Of a stretch of 10,694 bases of DNA, positions 1 to 7,208 are shown piece by piece. The DNA lies in the NCBI GenBank assembly GCA_002887195.1, contig PJAB01002059.1:1-10694 (forward strand). The letters run 5' to 3'. Under the pieces are notes generated by a model, which ran no database searches, was not told where the DNA came from, and saw only the letters and a program-made list of their open reading frames with translations. Every line of letters begins with the position of its first letter. The first letter of the stretch is position 1. The translations under genes and the position numbers were made by a program. Origin of the DNA: Chrysochromulina parva (Eukaryota > Haptophyta > Prymnesiales > Chrysochromulinaceae).

Positions 1-559
1 CTCGACACCAGCAGCGTGCGGTGAGTCTGTGACCACAGTCGTGAGCAGGTTGATCGATGCTTGCGGTTGCACGTGTGGCAGTGCAGATGAGCAGCTCGCG
101 CCCGATCGCGGTACATCGATACTGGATGAGCACGGCGCCATCACGTCGTGCTTCACGTGTGCTGCTGAGAAAAAAAAGGCACCGTGAAGCTCTGTGTGAA
201 ACGGCTGTGTGAGCCACCCTAACAGTTCGACAGAGAAGGCACCAACTCACAGTTGAGAACGTCGTGCCGTGTGACGCCCAAAGTTACACGGCTGTGAACC
301 CAACGTGAAGGGCCAGATTACGGGGACGGTACCCGGTATCCATCATGGAACCAGACAGGGGGGATGCGGGAGAACCCAACGGGGGGTCTCTCCGCCGTTT
401 CGGGGGAAGGGGATTTCCAGGGGAAAGCATTATAGGCGGTTCGTATGCCGCCCGCGCGCGGGCTGATGTTGCACTGACTGTTACGGCGCTCAGCCACTTC
501 GTGCCTGGAACAGCGAGACGGAACCGTTCAGCGCGCCGCGCGCAGCCGATTTTCAATCA
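1..559. other. left flank, no supported gene
   Basis: No gene here can be supported. A frame with no stop runs from base 2 to a TGA at 185-187 (about 61 codons, Cys-rich, no start). It could be the tail of a gene lying left of the window or chance. A GTGAGT at 21-26 resembles a splice donor, so an upstream exon could also end near base 20. A 90-codon frame at 345-617 overlaps the next gene in another frame and resembles no family I know. An in-frame TGA at 464-466 closes the frame of the next gene upstream of its ATG. G-runs cluster at 358-423 (separate entry). Confidence 0.5.
358..423 (+). other. G-run cluster, possible G-quadruplex
   Basis: Six runs of three or more G lie within 66 bases: 358-363, 368-370, 381-386, 402-406, 409-412 and 420-423. 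The last three are close together (loops of 2 and 7 bases), while the loop between 386 and 402 is 15 bases, longer than strict quadruplex rules allow. The cluster ends about 140 bases upstream of the glycosyltransferase ATG, so it could lie in the promoter or 5' leader. A regulatory role is inference only. Confidence 0.3.
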
Positions 560-2050
560 ATGCGCACCGGTCGCCCCGCAAACACGACGTGCCATACACC
601 ATGGGACGTCGAGCTGACAATCAATGCAAGCGGTTTTGTCCGTGCTGTTCTCGTCGACCTTCAGCGCGGTGGCACAGGCAACAAACTGTTTGCTATTGCT
701 GCAGGCATTGCCCTTTCCGACACGTTGCACTTGCCGATTGTATTTCCACGCAAGTTGACGTTCACCATGGCCGCGCGTGGTTTCCCGTGTCTACGCACTT
801 CAGAAGTGCTTCGCAACATCCATCCCAATCGAATCGATTTGGTCCGTCCAAATATGATGTTTGGCATCAATCAACAGGACATTGCGGTATGGGGCACACA
901 TGAGCCATCGCCGCGCCCCAAACGATCGCGAGCCACTGCGTGGCTCCAACTGATGCGGCGTTCATTTCGACCTATGGCAGCTGGGTTTAAGCTTGCGCAA
1001 GCACCAGCTCCCGATGATCTGGTCCTTCACTTTCGCGACCTGCGCGACGGCGAGTGGCGAGTGTCAACGAGTGCTGACAGACAGAGGGCAGCTGCAGGAG
1101 CTCGCAAGACCAGGCCCGGGACAGACGGGGACGGTGCTGGCAACGGTACGGCCGACAAGCTAATCTTCGGTTTGACACGCAGCACGTATCGGGTGGGCAG
1201 CAAACAGAGGCCTTGGTTCTACAACTTGGACTTGTACGCTCCGCCATCTGCCTTTTATGATGCCGCCATCGAGATTCACCTCGAGAGCCATGGAGATGCC
1301 ATCATATGGATTGTTTGCTTGTCTCATGACCGCAACCATCCAACCGTTTTGGCGCTGCTTGCTCGATGGAAACTCCGGCTGCGTTTTTTGACAAAGCATG
1401 GCGAGCTGGAGATCTGCGGCCGCGAACCCTCGTGCAAGGTACCTGCTATTCTCGACTTCCTCTGGATGCAGGAGGCTAGGCACATTGTACTCAGTCCAAG
1501 CACGTTTGGCTGGTGGTCAGCTTTCCTTTCAGAGCGCGCGACAACCATTCACTATCCCGTCCTTCCCCAGTTTAGCCCTTGGGGGCCGACGATGTGGTGC
1601 CATCTGATCCCAGAAGACGACGAACGTTATATTTTCCATGATCCGTGGGCACTCGAGACTTGGCGAGGTGGCGGACAAACTGGCCAGAGCGCGCGACGTC
1701 GCTGTGATGTGTACATGAGGGCGTGCACGGCGGTGCATGCATGCCCAGTTGACGCGGAGCGGGCTGCAGCTGCACGCGCTGTGCTACCTCTCGATGCCAT
1801 CGATGAGTTCGTCACTTATGTAGACGATGGGCACGAACTAGATGGGCTCACCACTGCGGAACTCGACAGTGCATCGAAGCGGTACAATCTTTCCACGGTG
1901 GCCGATAGCCCTGATCGCCGAGCAATGCTTCTAGAAGTCATCCGAACGTCGGTGGTGGCCGAAGCGGTGCGCAAAGAGGCACGCGCATATCTGGTGTCAC
2001 AGAACCGCGCGCCTCGCGAACGCCAGCGGCGGGCCACTCCCGCCGCATGA
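560..2050 (+). CDS. GT11-like glycosyltransferase (alpha-1,2-fucosyltransferase type)
   Basis: A 496-residue protein resembling glycosyltransferase family 11, GT-B enzymes that transfer fucose from GDP-fucose to a glycan, usually in the secretory pathway. The N-terminal motif GGTGNKLFAIAAGIAL (residues 37-52) matches the family's G-x-GN-x-hF-x-x-A-x-G-x-A-L entry motif. HFRDLRDGE (157-165) sits where the HxRxGD motif is expected. PSAFYDAAIEI (229-239) and the block 298-333, containing SPSTFGWWSAFLS, match the donor-side S-x-F-x-WW-x-A-x-L region. Between them, 167-215 is a charged, low-complexity insert. Residues 370-496 lie beyond the family core. The start is the first ATG after an in-frame TGA at 464-466. 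No signal anchor is visible, which is odd for a Golgi enzyme, so an upstream exon may be missing. GC is moderate (34 of 60 bases at 1321-1380). The family is fairly sure; acceptor and donor specificity are unknown. Confidence 0.75.
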   Translation: MRTGRPANTTCHTPWDVELTINASGFVRAVLVDLQRGGTGNKLFAIAAGIALSDTLHLPIVFPRKLTFTMAARGFPCLRTSEVLRNIHPNRIDLVRPNMMFGINQQDIAVWGTHEPSPRPKRSRATAWLQLMRRSFRPMAAGFKLAQAPAPDDLVLHFRDLRDGEWRVSTSADRQRAAAGARKTRPGTDGDGAGNGTADKLIFGLTRSTYRVGSKQRPWFYNLDLYAPPSAFYDAAIEIHLESHGDAIIWIVCLSHDRNHPTVLALLARWKLRLRFLTKHGELEICGREPSCKVPAILDFLWMQEARHIVLSPSTFGWWSAFLSERATTIHYPVLPQFSPWGPTMWCHLIPEDDERYIFHDPWALETWRGGGQTGQSARRRCDVYMRACTAVHACPVDAERAAAARAVLPLDAIDEFVTYVDDGHELDGLTTAELDSASKRYNLSTVADSPDRRAMLLEVIRTSVVAEAVRKEARAYLVSQNRAPRERQRRATPAA

Positions 2051-2712
2051 TGACCGGATCGTCTGGACAGGCGGGAGGGCAGTGGCGCGACAGCTTTTGC
2101 ACCACTCGCGGGTCCCACGTCAAATGCGCGGTGAACGGGGCGGGAACTGAATGTACCTATGTGCTGACGTGAAAAGCTAGTGCGGGTTTTGGTCCGCGTC
2201 GAGTGTCACACGGCACACGCGGTGATTCACGCGACGTCTATTCCGTCGCCGGCGAACCGGCCGGGGTCGGGTCGGCGTGATAAGATAGACGGCATAGTCG
2301 ACCGATCCCGTCCGATCGTCACTACGCGACCATGCTCGCGACAGTCGACAGACTACGCGGAACGCCGTAGGAACGCCGCACCCAAACGGCCACGCTACCT
2401 ACCCGGCATGCGCGGCGGATTGTCGGCGAGAAGATGAAGGGCGAGGGTGCGCGGGATGGCGATGGTGGGCGCGGCCAATGGCGAATGGGCACGGCAGCGT
2501 TCGCGTGGGTCGCCGGGGCGTCGACGGACGACGCGTCGGTGGCGACGACGGGGGCTCGAGTCACCGATAGATCCGGGCAATAGGGTACCCGAGCCGCGGC
2601 GAGGCGTGCGTACTAGTACAGTCGAGTACGGTGTACGCTACGTTAAAACGAAAACTACAACTTCAGTCAGTCAGTCTCGTCGCGGTCCCCCCGCGCAACT
2701 TAATCTACTCCG
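2051..2712. other. convergent intergenic region
   Basis: The region lies between the ends of the glycosyltransferase and the kinesin, which point towards each other, so it must hold both 3' ends. It is GC-rich up to about 2580 and then more mixed. No frame in it looks like a protein family. A cluster of GTAC tetranucleotides occupies 2584-2636 and a CAGT microsatellite lies at 2663-2676. No clear polyadenylation signal was recognised on either strand. Confidence 0.5.
2663..2676. repeat. (TCAG)n microsatellite
   Basis: About three and a half copies of TCAG, starting roughly 37 bases beyond the kinesin stop codon and so probably in its 3' untranslated region. A similar imperfect run overlaps the stop codon of the FkbM-like gene near 8841-8865, though in the opposite orientation relative to transcription. 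Confidence 0.6.
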
Positions 2713-4488
2713 CTACGACTCCTCCATCTCCAGCTCGCTTCGTACCTCCCTCACCTCCGCGGCTTTCCTGGCGTACGACACCGTGGGTTCGGCCCAGATG
2801 GCCTTGATGGTCTTCTGGCGCTCTACCACCGAGCGCAAAACCTCCTCCACCTTCGCCGACGTCGCCAACGCTTTCCGCAAATGCGCGATTGTAACGGCGC
2901 TCGGCGCTTGTTCCCCCCGAGCCTCCGCCAGATCCACGCGCAGCTTCGCGCTCGCCGCGTCCACCGCCTCGAGCTTTTCCATACCGCGGCGCAGGGACTC
3001 AATCTCAGTCACCGGCCCGCCCTTCACGAACCCGCCGCCGTCGCCGCGGAGCTCGAGCGCGTTCAGCTCGCCCCTCGCAACCGCGAGCCGCCTTTTGAGC
3101 TCGGCGGCGCGGCTCACGTCGGTGCCGACTTTCGTCCCCGGGGATCCCACGCCGTCCGGGTCGAGCGACGACCGGGCGGCGTCGGCGTCGCCCAGGACCC
3201 GCGTGGGATCGTTCCGCACCACGGACATGCGCTCGCCGAACCGCAGAGAACACGCCGTCTCGTCGACGTGTTCTGTTTCGCCGGCGACGTTGATCACCAC
3301 TGACGTGCACGACCCGCCCCCGAAGGAATCGCGGAGCAGCATCGTCAGCGAGGCGTCACGGTACGGCACGTGTCCATGCGGGGCGCCGCCCATTTTGGCG
3401 CGGCTCTGCTCGCCCAGCATCTTCACCACGCGGCCGAGCGCCGAGAGCGATCCGTTGATGGCCTGCGCCTCGAGCTTGGCGTCGCCCGTCGCACCCGTCC
3501 TCGCGACGCGTTCGGACCCGGCGAGGTCGACGAACATGATGCACACGCGCGTGCCGTCCGCCTTCTTGGCGCGCACCTTCACGAGGCAGTGCGAGCGGCT
3601 CGAGCGATCGTTGAGCAGGTGCGACTTGGACGTACGAGTAGCTTCTATGGACCGAGCGAATCGGGCAAGTGACTCGGGGGTATCGAGCGGCACGAGCGTC
3701 TCGCCCACCGTGGAGAACGTCTCGCGCGTCTGCTGCGTCGATGACGACGGCGTCGCGTTCGATGACGAGGATGATGACGTGGCTGATGACGGACTCGTCC
3801 CTCCAGAGACACCTCTGGTGGAGACTGTGAGCGCCCTCTCGGCTCGCGCGCGTTCTTTTGCCTTCTCCCGGAGCTCGTAGCACTTGTGGCACGTGCAACA
3901 GGAAGGGTGGACGCCGCCAAGGCCGCCGCGCACGGCGACGTCATCTCTCCCGCTCTCGGTCGCGCCGTGCACGCGCCGTCCGAATTTGGTCTTCGAGCTT
4001 CCGAGGCTGAGCTGCTCCCGTGCGTTCATGAGGTCGAACACGTTCTCGTGGTACACCTCCACCGCGGAGGCGCGGATCGAGCGCACGCCGGGCGTGCGCA
4101 TCATCTCGAGCACGGCGCGCGGAAACACCCCCCAGTCTCTCGGCGCGTCCGTCGATTCACCGCCGGATTCCCCGCACCACTGTCGCACCCTGGCCTCGAC
4201 CAGGCACCCCGGCGGGCCGAACATCGTGTGCGTCTTACCGCTGCCGGTCTGGCCGTAGGCCACGAGCGTGCAGTTGTATCCGGTGAGAGCGTGCCTGACC
4301 AGCGGCGCGCAGAGCGCGTCGTACGCCACGTCCTGGTCCGACCCCACCACGACGGACGATGCGTAGTTGAAGACATCCCCGGTAGTGAGCGCGAGTGCGC
4401 CCGTTCGTGGATCGAGATTCGCCGCGCACGGGTCGCCCGGGGTCGTCGGCCGCACCCGGACGGACATGCGAATCTCTGCGACGGACAT
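2713..4488 (-). CDS. kinesin motor protein, N-terminal motor
   Basis: A 591-residue kinesin: an ATPase that moves cargo along microtubules or organises spindle or flagellar microtubules. The motor comes first. EIRMSVRVRP (5-14) is strand beta-1, GQTGSGKT (79-86) the P-loop, NDRSSRSH (293-300) switch I, DLAGSER (321-327) switch II and YRDASLTMLLRDSFGG (376-391) the microtubule-binding helix region; the head ends near LRFGERMSVVRN (415-426). Residues 156-265, between NVFDL and switch I, form a roughly 110-residue insert with CCTCHKC (197-203) and a poly-Ser tract. The tail (427-591) is short, with heptad-like charged helices near 461-527 and 543-591. The start was placed at 4488 because it directly precedes beta-1. 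The open frame continues to an ATG at 4617, but that stretch is less GC-rich and unlike a motor N-terminus. The LRR gene is transcribed divergently. The subfamily is not assignable by eye. Confidence 0.93.
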   Translation of the reverse strand: MSVAEIRMSVRVRPTTPGDPCAANLDPRTGALALTTGDVFNYASSVVVGSDQDVAYDALCAPLVRHALTGYNCTLVAYGQTGSGKTHTMFGPPGCLVEARVRQWCGESGGESTDAPRDWGVFPRAVLEMMRTPGVRSIRASAVEVYHENVFDLMNAREQLSLGSSKTKFGRRVHGATESGRDDVAVRGGLGGVHPSCCTCHKCYELREKAKERARAERALTVSTRGVSGGTSPSSATSSSSSSNATPSSSTQQTRETFSTVGETLVPLDTPESLARFARSIEATRTSKSHLLNDRSSRSHCLVKVRAKKADGTRVCIMFVDLAGSERVARTGATGDAKLEAQAINGSLSALGRVVKMLGEQSRAKMGGAPHGHVPYRDASLTMLLRDSFGGGSCTSVVINVAGETEHVDETACSLRFGERMSVVRNDPTRVLGDADAARSSLDPDGVGSPGTKVGTDVSRAAELKRRLAVARGELNALELRGDGGGFVKGGPVTEIESLRRGMEKLEAVDAASAKLRVDLAEARGEQAPSAVTIAHLRKALATSAKVEEVLRSVVERQKTIKAIWAEPTVSYARKAAEVREVRSELEMEES

Positions 4489-4660
4489 CGTACTATTGTA
4501 CTGTACAAGTTTGGCTTTGTGTGAATGCATATGAGTTGGTGCCTTCTCGGAGCTACCTACCGACCTACAAGTACATGTACGACACGAAGCTGTCAACAAG
4601 TCCCCACCTCTACACATAGCCGAAGGGGTTCACACGAATGACGCCATGCTGGAGCGTATA

Positions 4661-4694
4661 CAAGTACGTTAGTACGTAAATACATTCGTACTTG
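4661..4694. repeat. inverted repeat, CAAGTACG arms
   Basis: CAAGTACG at 4661-4668 is perfectly inverted as CGTACTTG at 4687-4694, with an 18-base loop that itself contains another GTAC. It could be a hairpin or a dimeric protein-binding site between the divergent promoters. Its function is unknown. Confidence 0.5.
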
Positions 4695-4708
4695 AATTAA
4701 GTTGGAGG

Positions 4709-4734
4709 GGGGGTCAAGTCAAGTCAAGACCCCC
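4709..4734. repeat. hairpin with G/C arms and GTCAA loop repeats
   Basis: GGGGGTC at 4709-4715 pairs with GACCCCC at 4728-4734. The 12-base loop is built from a short AAGTC/GTCAA tandem repeat. It lies about 100 bases upstream of the LRR gene start, so it may be in that gene's promoter or leader. Confidence 0.5.
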
Positions 4735-4833
4735 TCACGGGTCTCGGGCCGTTAGCCGGGCGCCTAAAAGAGTTCCCCTCGCGCAACGGGCCCAAAACCC
4801 ATTCGGGCGCGTCATCGTGAACACTCGACTTCC

Positions 4834-7008
4834 ATGAAGCGATCTCGGGTCGGCGTCGGCGGAGGCGACGTCATCGATGGCAGCGGCGACGACGGCGATG
4901 TGAGGGTTATAAGCGCCGAGGGCGAGGTGGTCGCGTGGTCCCGTTTGGCCGCGGCGCGATCGGCGGCGCTCGCCAACTGGGTGAGTGACACTGGCGGCGC
5001 CGAGGGGGCGTTCGCCACTCTGGTGCCTGCGGCTGCGCTCCGCACGCTCTCGCGCGTCGCCGAGGGCGGTGCGGAGGATGGCAGGGCGCTGGAGGGGCGC
5101 TCGCTCGCGCAGCTCGCGCAGCTTTTGCACGGCGCGCACTTTCTCGACGTGGACGTCGAGCTGCGCCGCCTCCTCTCGCGCACCCTGTGCACCGGCCACC
5201 TCGCCTGCAAGAGTGGCCCGGAGCTCGGGCGGCTGCTGGGCGTCGTGAGCGACTTCCCCACTGAGGCTGAGCGGCAGGCGGCGACGGAGGAGCCGCTCTA
5301 CACGCAAGACGCTCAGCACGACGCCACGGCTCCGGGAGCGGCCGACGTACCCACACCGCCAGCGCCCATGTGCTGGCTCTCGACACAGCTCGTCAACGAG
5401 GACGCCCTCGAGGACGCCCTTGCGGACGCCGACGTGCCGACGCTGCGCACGCTCAAGGGCGTGAGCCTCGCATGGCGCGCGCGGGCGCGGCGCGTTCTGT
5501 GCGCGCGGCTATGCGCACGGGTCGGCCTGCCGCTTTCGAGCAACCTCGCTAATGTGACCGAGCTCGACCTCTCGGACAGCCGCGCCGCCGGTCGCCTCAT
5601 CGCCGACGCGGCCGACGCGTCGCACTGGCTGCCCAACCTGGCAAAGGTGACGGGGCTGGGCGGCTTCGAGGTGGACGTGGCCGCGCTGAGGCGCGTGGCG
5701 TCATCGGATGTATCGGAAGAATATGAAGATGGTACGCAACCGTATCCGATGGCAGGGGTGCGCGCATGCATCCGCGGCGAGGGCGAGGCGCCGATGGAGG
5801 TGCTGCTCGCGGCGTGCGCGCTGCGCGACGGCGAGGCGCGCGTGCCGGTGAACGCGTTCCGCGACGACACGTCGATGACGTCGATCGCGCTGCCCGCCGG
5901 CCTCACGAGCATCGGTGAGAGCGCCTTCTATGAGTGCTCCTCATTGACGTCGATCGCGCTGCCCGCCGGCCTCACGAGCATCGGTGAGCGCGCCTTCACT
6001 GGCTGCACCTCGATGACGTCGATCGAGCTGCCCGCCGGCCTCACAAGCCTCGGTGCGTGCGCTTTTGATGGCTGCTCCTCTTTGACATCGATCGAGCTGC
6101 CCGCCGGCCTCACGAGCCTCGGTGAGGGCGCCTTCTGTGGCTGCTCCTCGATGACGTCGATCCAGCTGCCCGCCGGCCTCACGAGCCTCGGTGAGGGCGC
6201 CTTCTGTGGCTGCTCCTCGATGACGTCGATCCAGCTGCCCGCCGGCCTCACGAGCATTGGTGAGTACGCCTTCTATGGCTGCTCCTCGATGACGTCGATC
6301 ACGCTGCCCGCCGGCCTCACGAGCCTCGGTGAGGGCGCCTTCTTTAACTGCTCCTCGATGACGTCGATCGCGCTGCCCGCCGGCCTCACGAGCCTCGGTG
6401 TGCGCGCCTTCGCTGGCTGCTCCTCGTTGATGTCGATTGAGCTGCCCGCCGGCCTCACGAGCATCGGTGTGTTCGCCTTCGCTGGCTGCTCCTCGATGAC
6501 GTCGATCCAGCTGCCCGCCGGCCTCACGAGCATTGGTGATCACGCCTTCCAGAACTGCTCCTCGATGACGTCGATCGCGCTGCCCGCCGGCCTCACCAGC
6601 CTCGGTAAGAGCGCCTTCGCTGGCTGCTCCTCGTTGACGTCGATCAAGCTGCCCACCGGCCTCACAAGCCTTGGTTTCAACACCTTCTTTGACTGCTCCT
6701 CGTTGACGTCGATCGAGCTGCCCGCCGGCTTCAATGACAGCATTCTCAGGTCTGCCGGAGTGCGACCCAGCGCTCATCACGGCGCCCTGCGTGCAAGCCC
6801 TCATCACGGCGCCCGCCCCCTTCTCCCCACAGGTCTGCAGGAGTGCCACAGAGCGCTATCATGCGACTCGCACAGGCGGTTGATGTCGATTGAGCCGCCC
6901 GCCCGCCTCGCGAGCATCGTGGACCAAGCCATTGTGCCCAAATCAAGCAAGCGGCGGCTGCCTTTCTGGTGCAGCAGCATGCCTCGCAGCCACAGCTGTG
7001 TGCTGTAG
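4834..7008 (+). CDS. Skp1-like / F-box-like / BspA-type LRR fusion protein
   Basis: A 724-residue protein. Residues 22-155 look like a whole Skp1: a beta strand with SAEGE (27-31), a helix ending in VSDTGG, a VPAAALRTLSRV helix, HFLDVDVELRRLLSRTL (102-118) like the BTB/POZ 'A-x-YLDI' helix, then KSGPELGRLLGVVSDFPTEAE (126-146) like the Skp1 C-terminal 'K-x-PEEI...DF-x-x-EEE' that binds F-boxes. After a Pro/Ala linker, 181-228 (LRTLKGVSLAWRARARRVL) is F-box-like. Residues 240-290 are loosely leucine-rich. Residues 348-623 hold twelve 23-residue BspA/LRR_5 units. In SCF ubiquitin ligases Skp1 bridges cullin to an F-box receptor, so this may be a one-chain receptor module; that role is inferred. 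The start is the first ATG after an in-frame TAA at 4765-4767. The C-terminus from about residue 634 is ragged and may be mis-spliced or decayed. Confidence 0.8.
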   Translation: MKRSRVGVGGGDVIDGSGDDGDVRVISAEGEVVAWSRLAAARSAALANWVSDTGGAEGAFATLVPAAALRTLSRVAEGGAEDGRALEGRSLAQLAQLLHGAHFLDVDVELRRLLSRTLCTGHLACKSGPELGRLLGVVSDFPTEAERQAATEEPLYTQDAQHDATAPGAADVPTPPAPMCWLSTQLVNEDALEDALADADVPTLRTLKGVSLAWRARARRVLCARLCARVGLPLSSNLANVTELDLSDSRAAGRLIADAADASHWLPNLAKVTGLGGFEVDVAALRRVASSDVSEEYEDGTQPYPMAGVRACIRGEGEAPMEVLLAACALRDGEARVPVNAFRDDTSMTSIALPAGLTSIGESAFYECSSLTSIALPAGLTSIGERAFTGCTSMTSIELPAGLTSLGACAFDGCSSLTSIELPAGLTSLGEGAFCGCSSMTSIQLPAGLTSLGEGAFCGCSSMTSIQLPAGLTSIGEYAFYGCSSMTSITLPAGLTSLGEGAFFNCSSMTSIALPAGLTSLGVRAFAGCSSLMSIELPAGLTSIGVFAFAGCSSMTSIQLPAGLTSIGDHAFQNCSSMTSIALPAGLTSLGKSAFAGCSSLTSIKLPTGLTSLGFNTFFDCSSLTSIELPAGFNDSILRSAGVRPSAHHGALRASPHHGARPLLPTGLQECHRALSCDSHRRLMSIEPPARLASIVDQAIVPKSSKRRLPFWCSSMPRSHSCVL
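5875..6732 (+). repeat. 69-bp tandem array encoding BspA/LRR_5 repeats
   Basis: Twelve full units of exactly 69 bases (5875-6702), followed by the first ten codons of a thirteenth (6703-6732). The unit reads roughly x-TSI-x-LPAGLTS-(I/L)-G-x-x-AF-x-x-C-S-S. Adjacent copies at 6095-6186 and 6164-6255 are identical over 92 bases, so duplication by slippage or unequal exchange is recent. Differences between units fall at a few positions: the residue after TSI, the I/L choice, the two residues after Gly and the two after AF. Confidence 0.95.
6747..6857 (+). repeat. 28-bp direct repeat pair, 83 bp apart
   Basis: The copies are 6747-6774 and 6830-6857, matching at 24 of 28 bases, and each begins CAGGTCTGC. 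The interval 6750-6832 begins with GT and ends with a pyrimidine-rich stretch followed by ACAG, so it resembles a small intron. Removing its 83 bases would shift the frame. It lies in the ragged C-terminal end of the LRR gene. Confidence 0.6.
6773..6814 (+). repeat. 15-bp direct repeat pair
   Basis: CTCATCACGGCGCCC occurs exactly at 6773-6787 and again at 6800-6814, 27 bases apart, inside the 83-bp interval described above. It adds to the evidence that this stretch was built by local duplications. Confidence 0.7.
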
Positions 7009-7208
7009 GCGTTGTCGGCCCCACAGCAGGTACATGAATCATGATGTAGACCCCTACCGAAAGTCGTGAGCCACGCCTTGAGCATCCTGGTGGCACCTGG
7101 CCCAGCCCCCGCGCACAAGTCAGTCACTGAGAACGCGCAGCATGTGTTTTCCTGAACAGTGAACTAAATAATGATCCTCCAAACCCGAGTCTATCTTCAC
7201 ACCGCTCT

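Larger units (their letters stand above)
4489..4833. promoter_or_regulatory. divergent intergenic region
   Basis: These 345 bases separate the divergent kinesin and Skp1/LRR genes and should contain both promoters. Eight GTAC tetranucleotides occur between 4490 and 4691. Two inverted repeats are listed separately. An in-frame TAA at 4765-4767 bounds the LRR gene upstream. No convincing TATA box was identified. Confidence 0.5.

Noticed and set aside
345..617. 90-codon open frame on the + strand upstream of the glycosyltransferase
   Set aside because: It overlaps the glycosyltransferase start in another frame, contains G-run low complexity and shows no domain. At most it is an upstream leader frame or unspliced exon.
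2447..3880. 477-codon open frame on the + strand
   Set aside because: It lies mostly antisense to the kinesin, whose motor motifs are unmistakable. The translation is Ser/Arg/Pro-rich with no family features, as expected from the complement of GC-biased codons.
4489..4617. 43-residue N-terminal extension of the kinesin
   Set aside because: Composition changes sharply upstream of 4488, the DNA is full of GTAC palindromes, and the motor begins immediately after the ATG at 4488. An extended form cannot be fully excluded.
4735..5319. 194-codon open frame on the - strand
   Set aside because: It is antisense to the Skp1-like domain, GC-driven, and without recognisable motifs.
5941..6849. 302-codon repetitive open frame on the - strand
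   Set aside because: It is the complement of the 69-bp LRR array. A repeat length divisible by three keeps all frames open if one unit has no stop.
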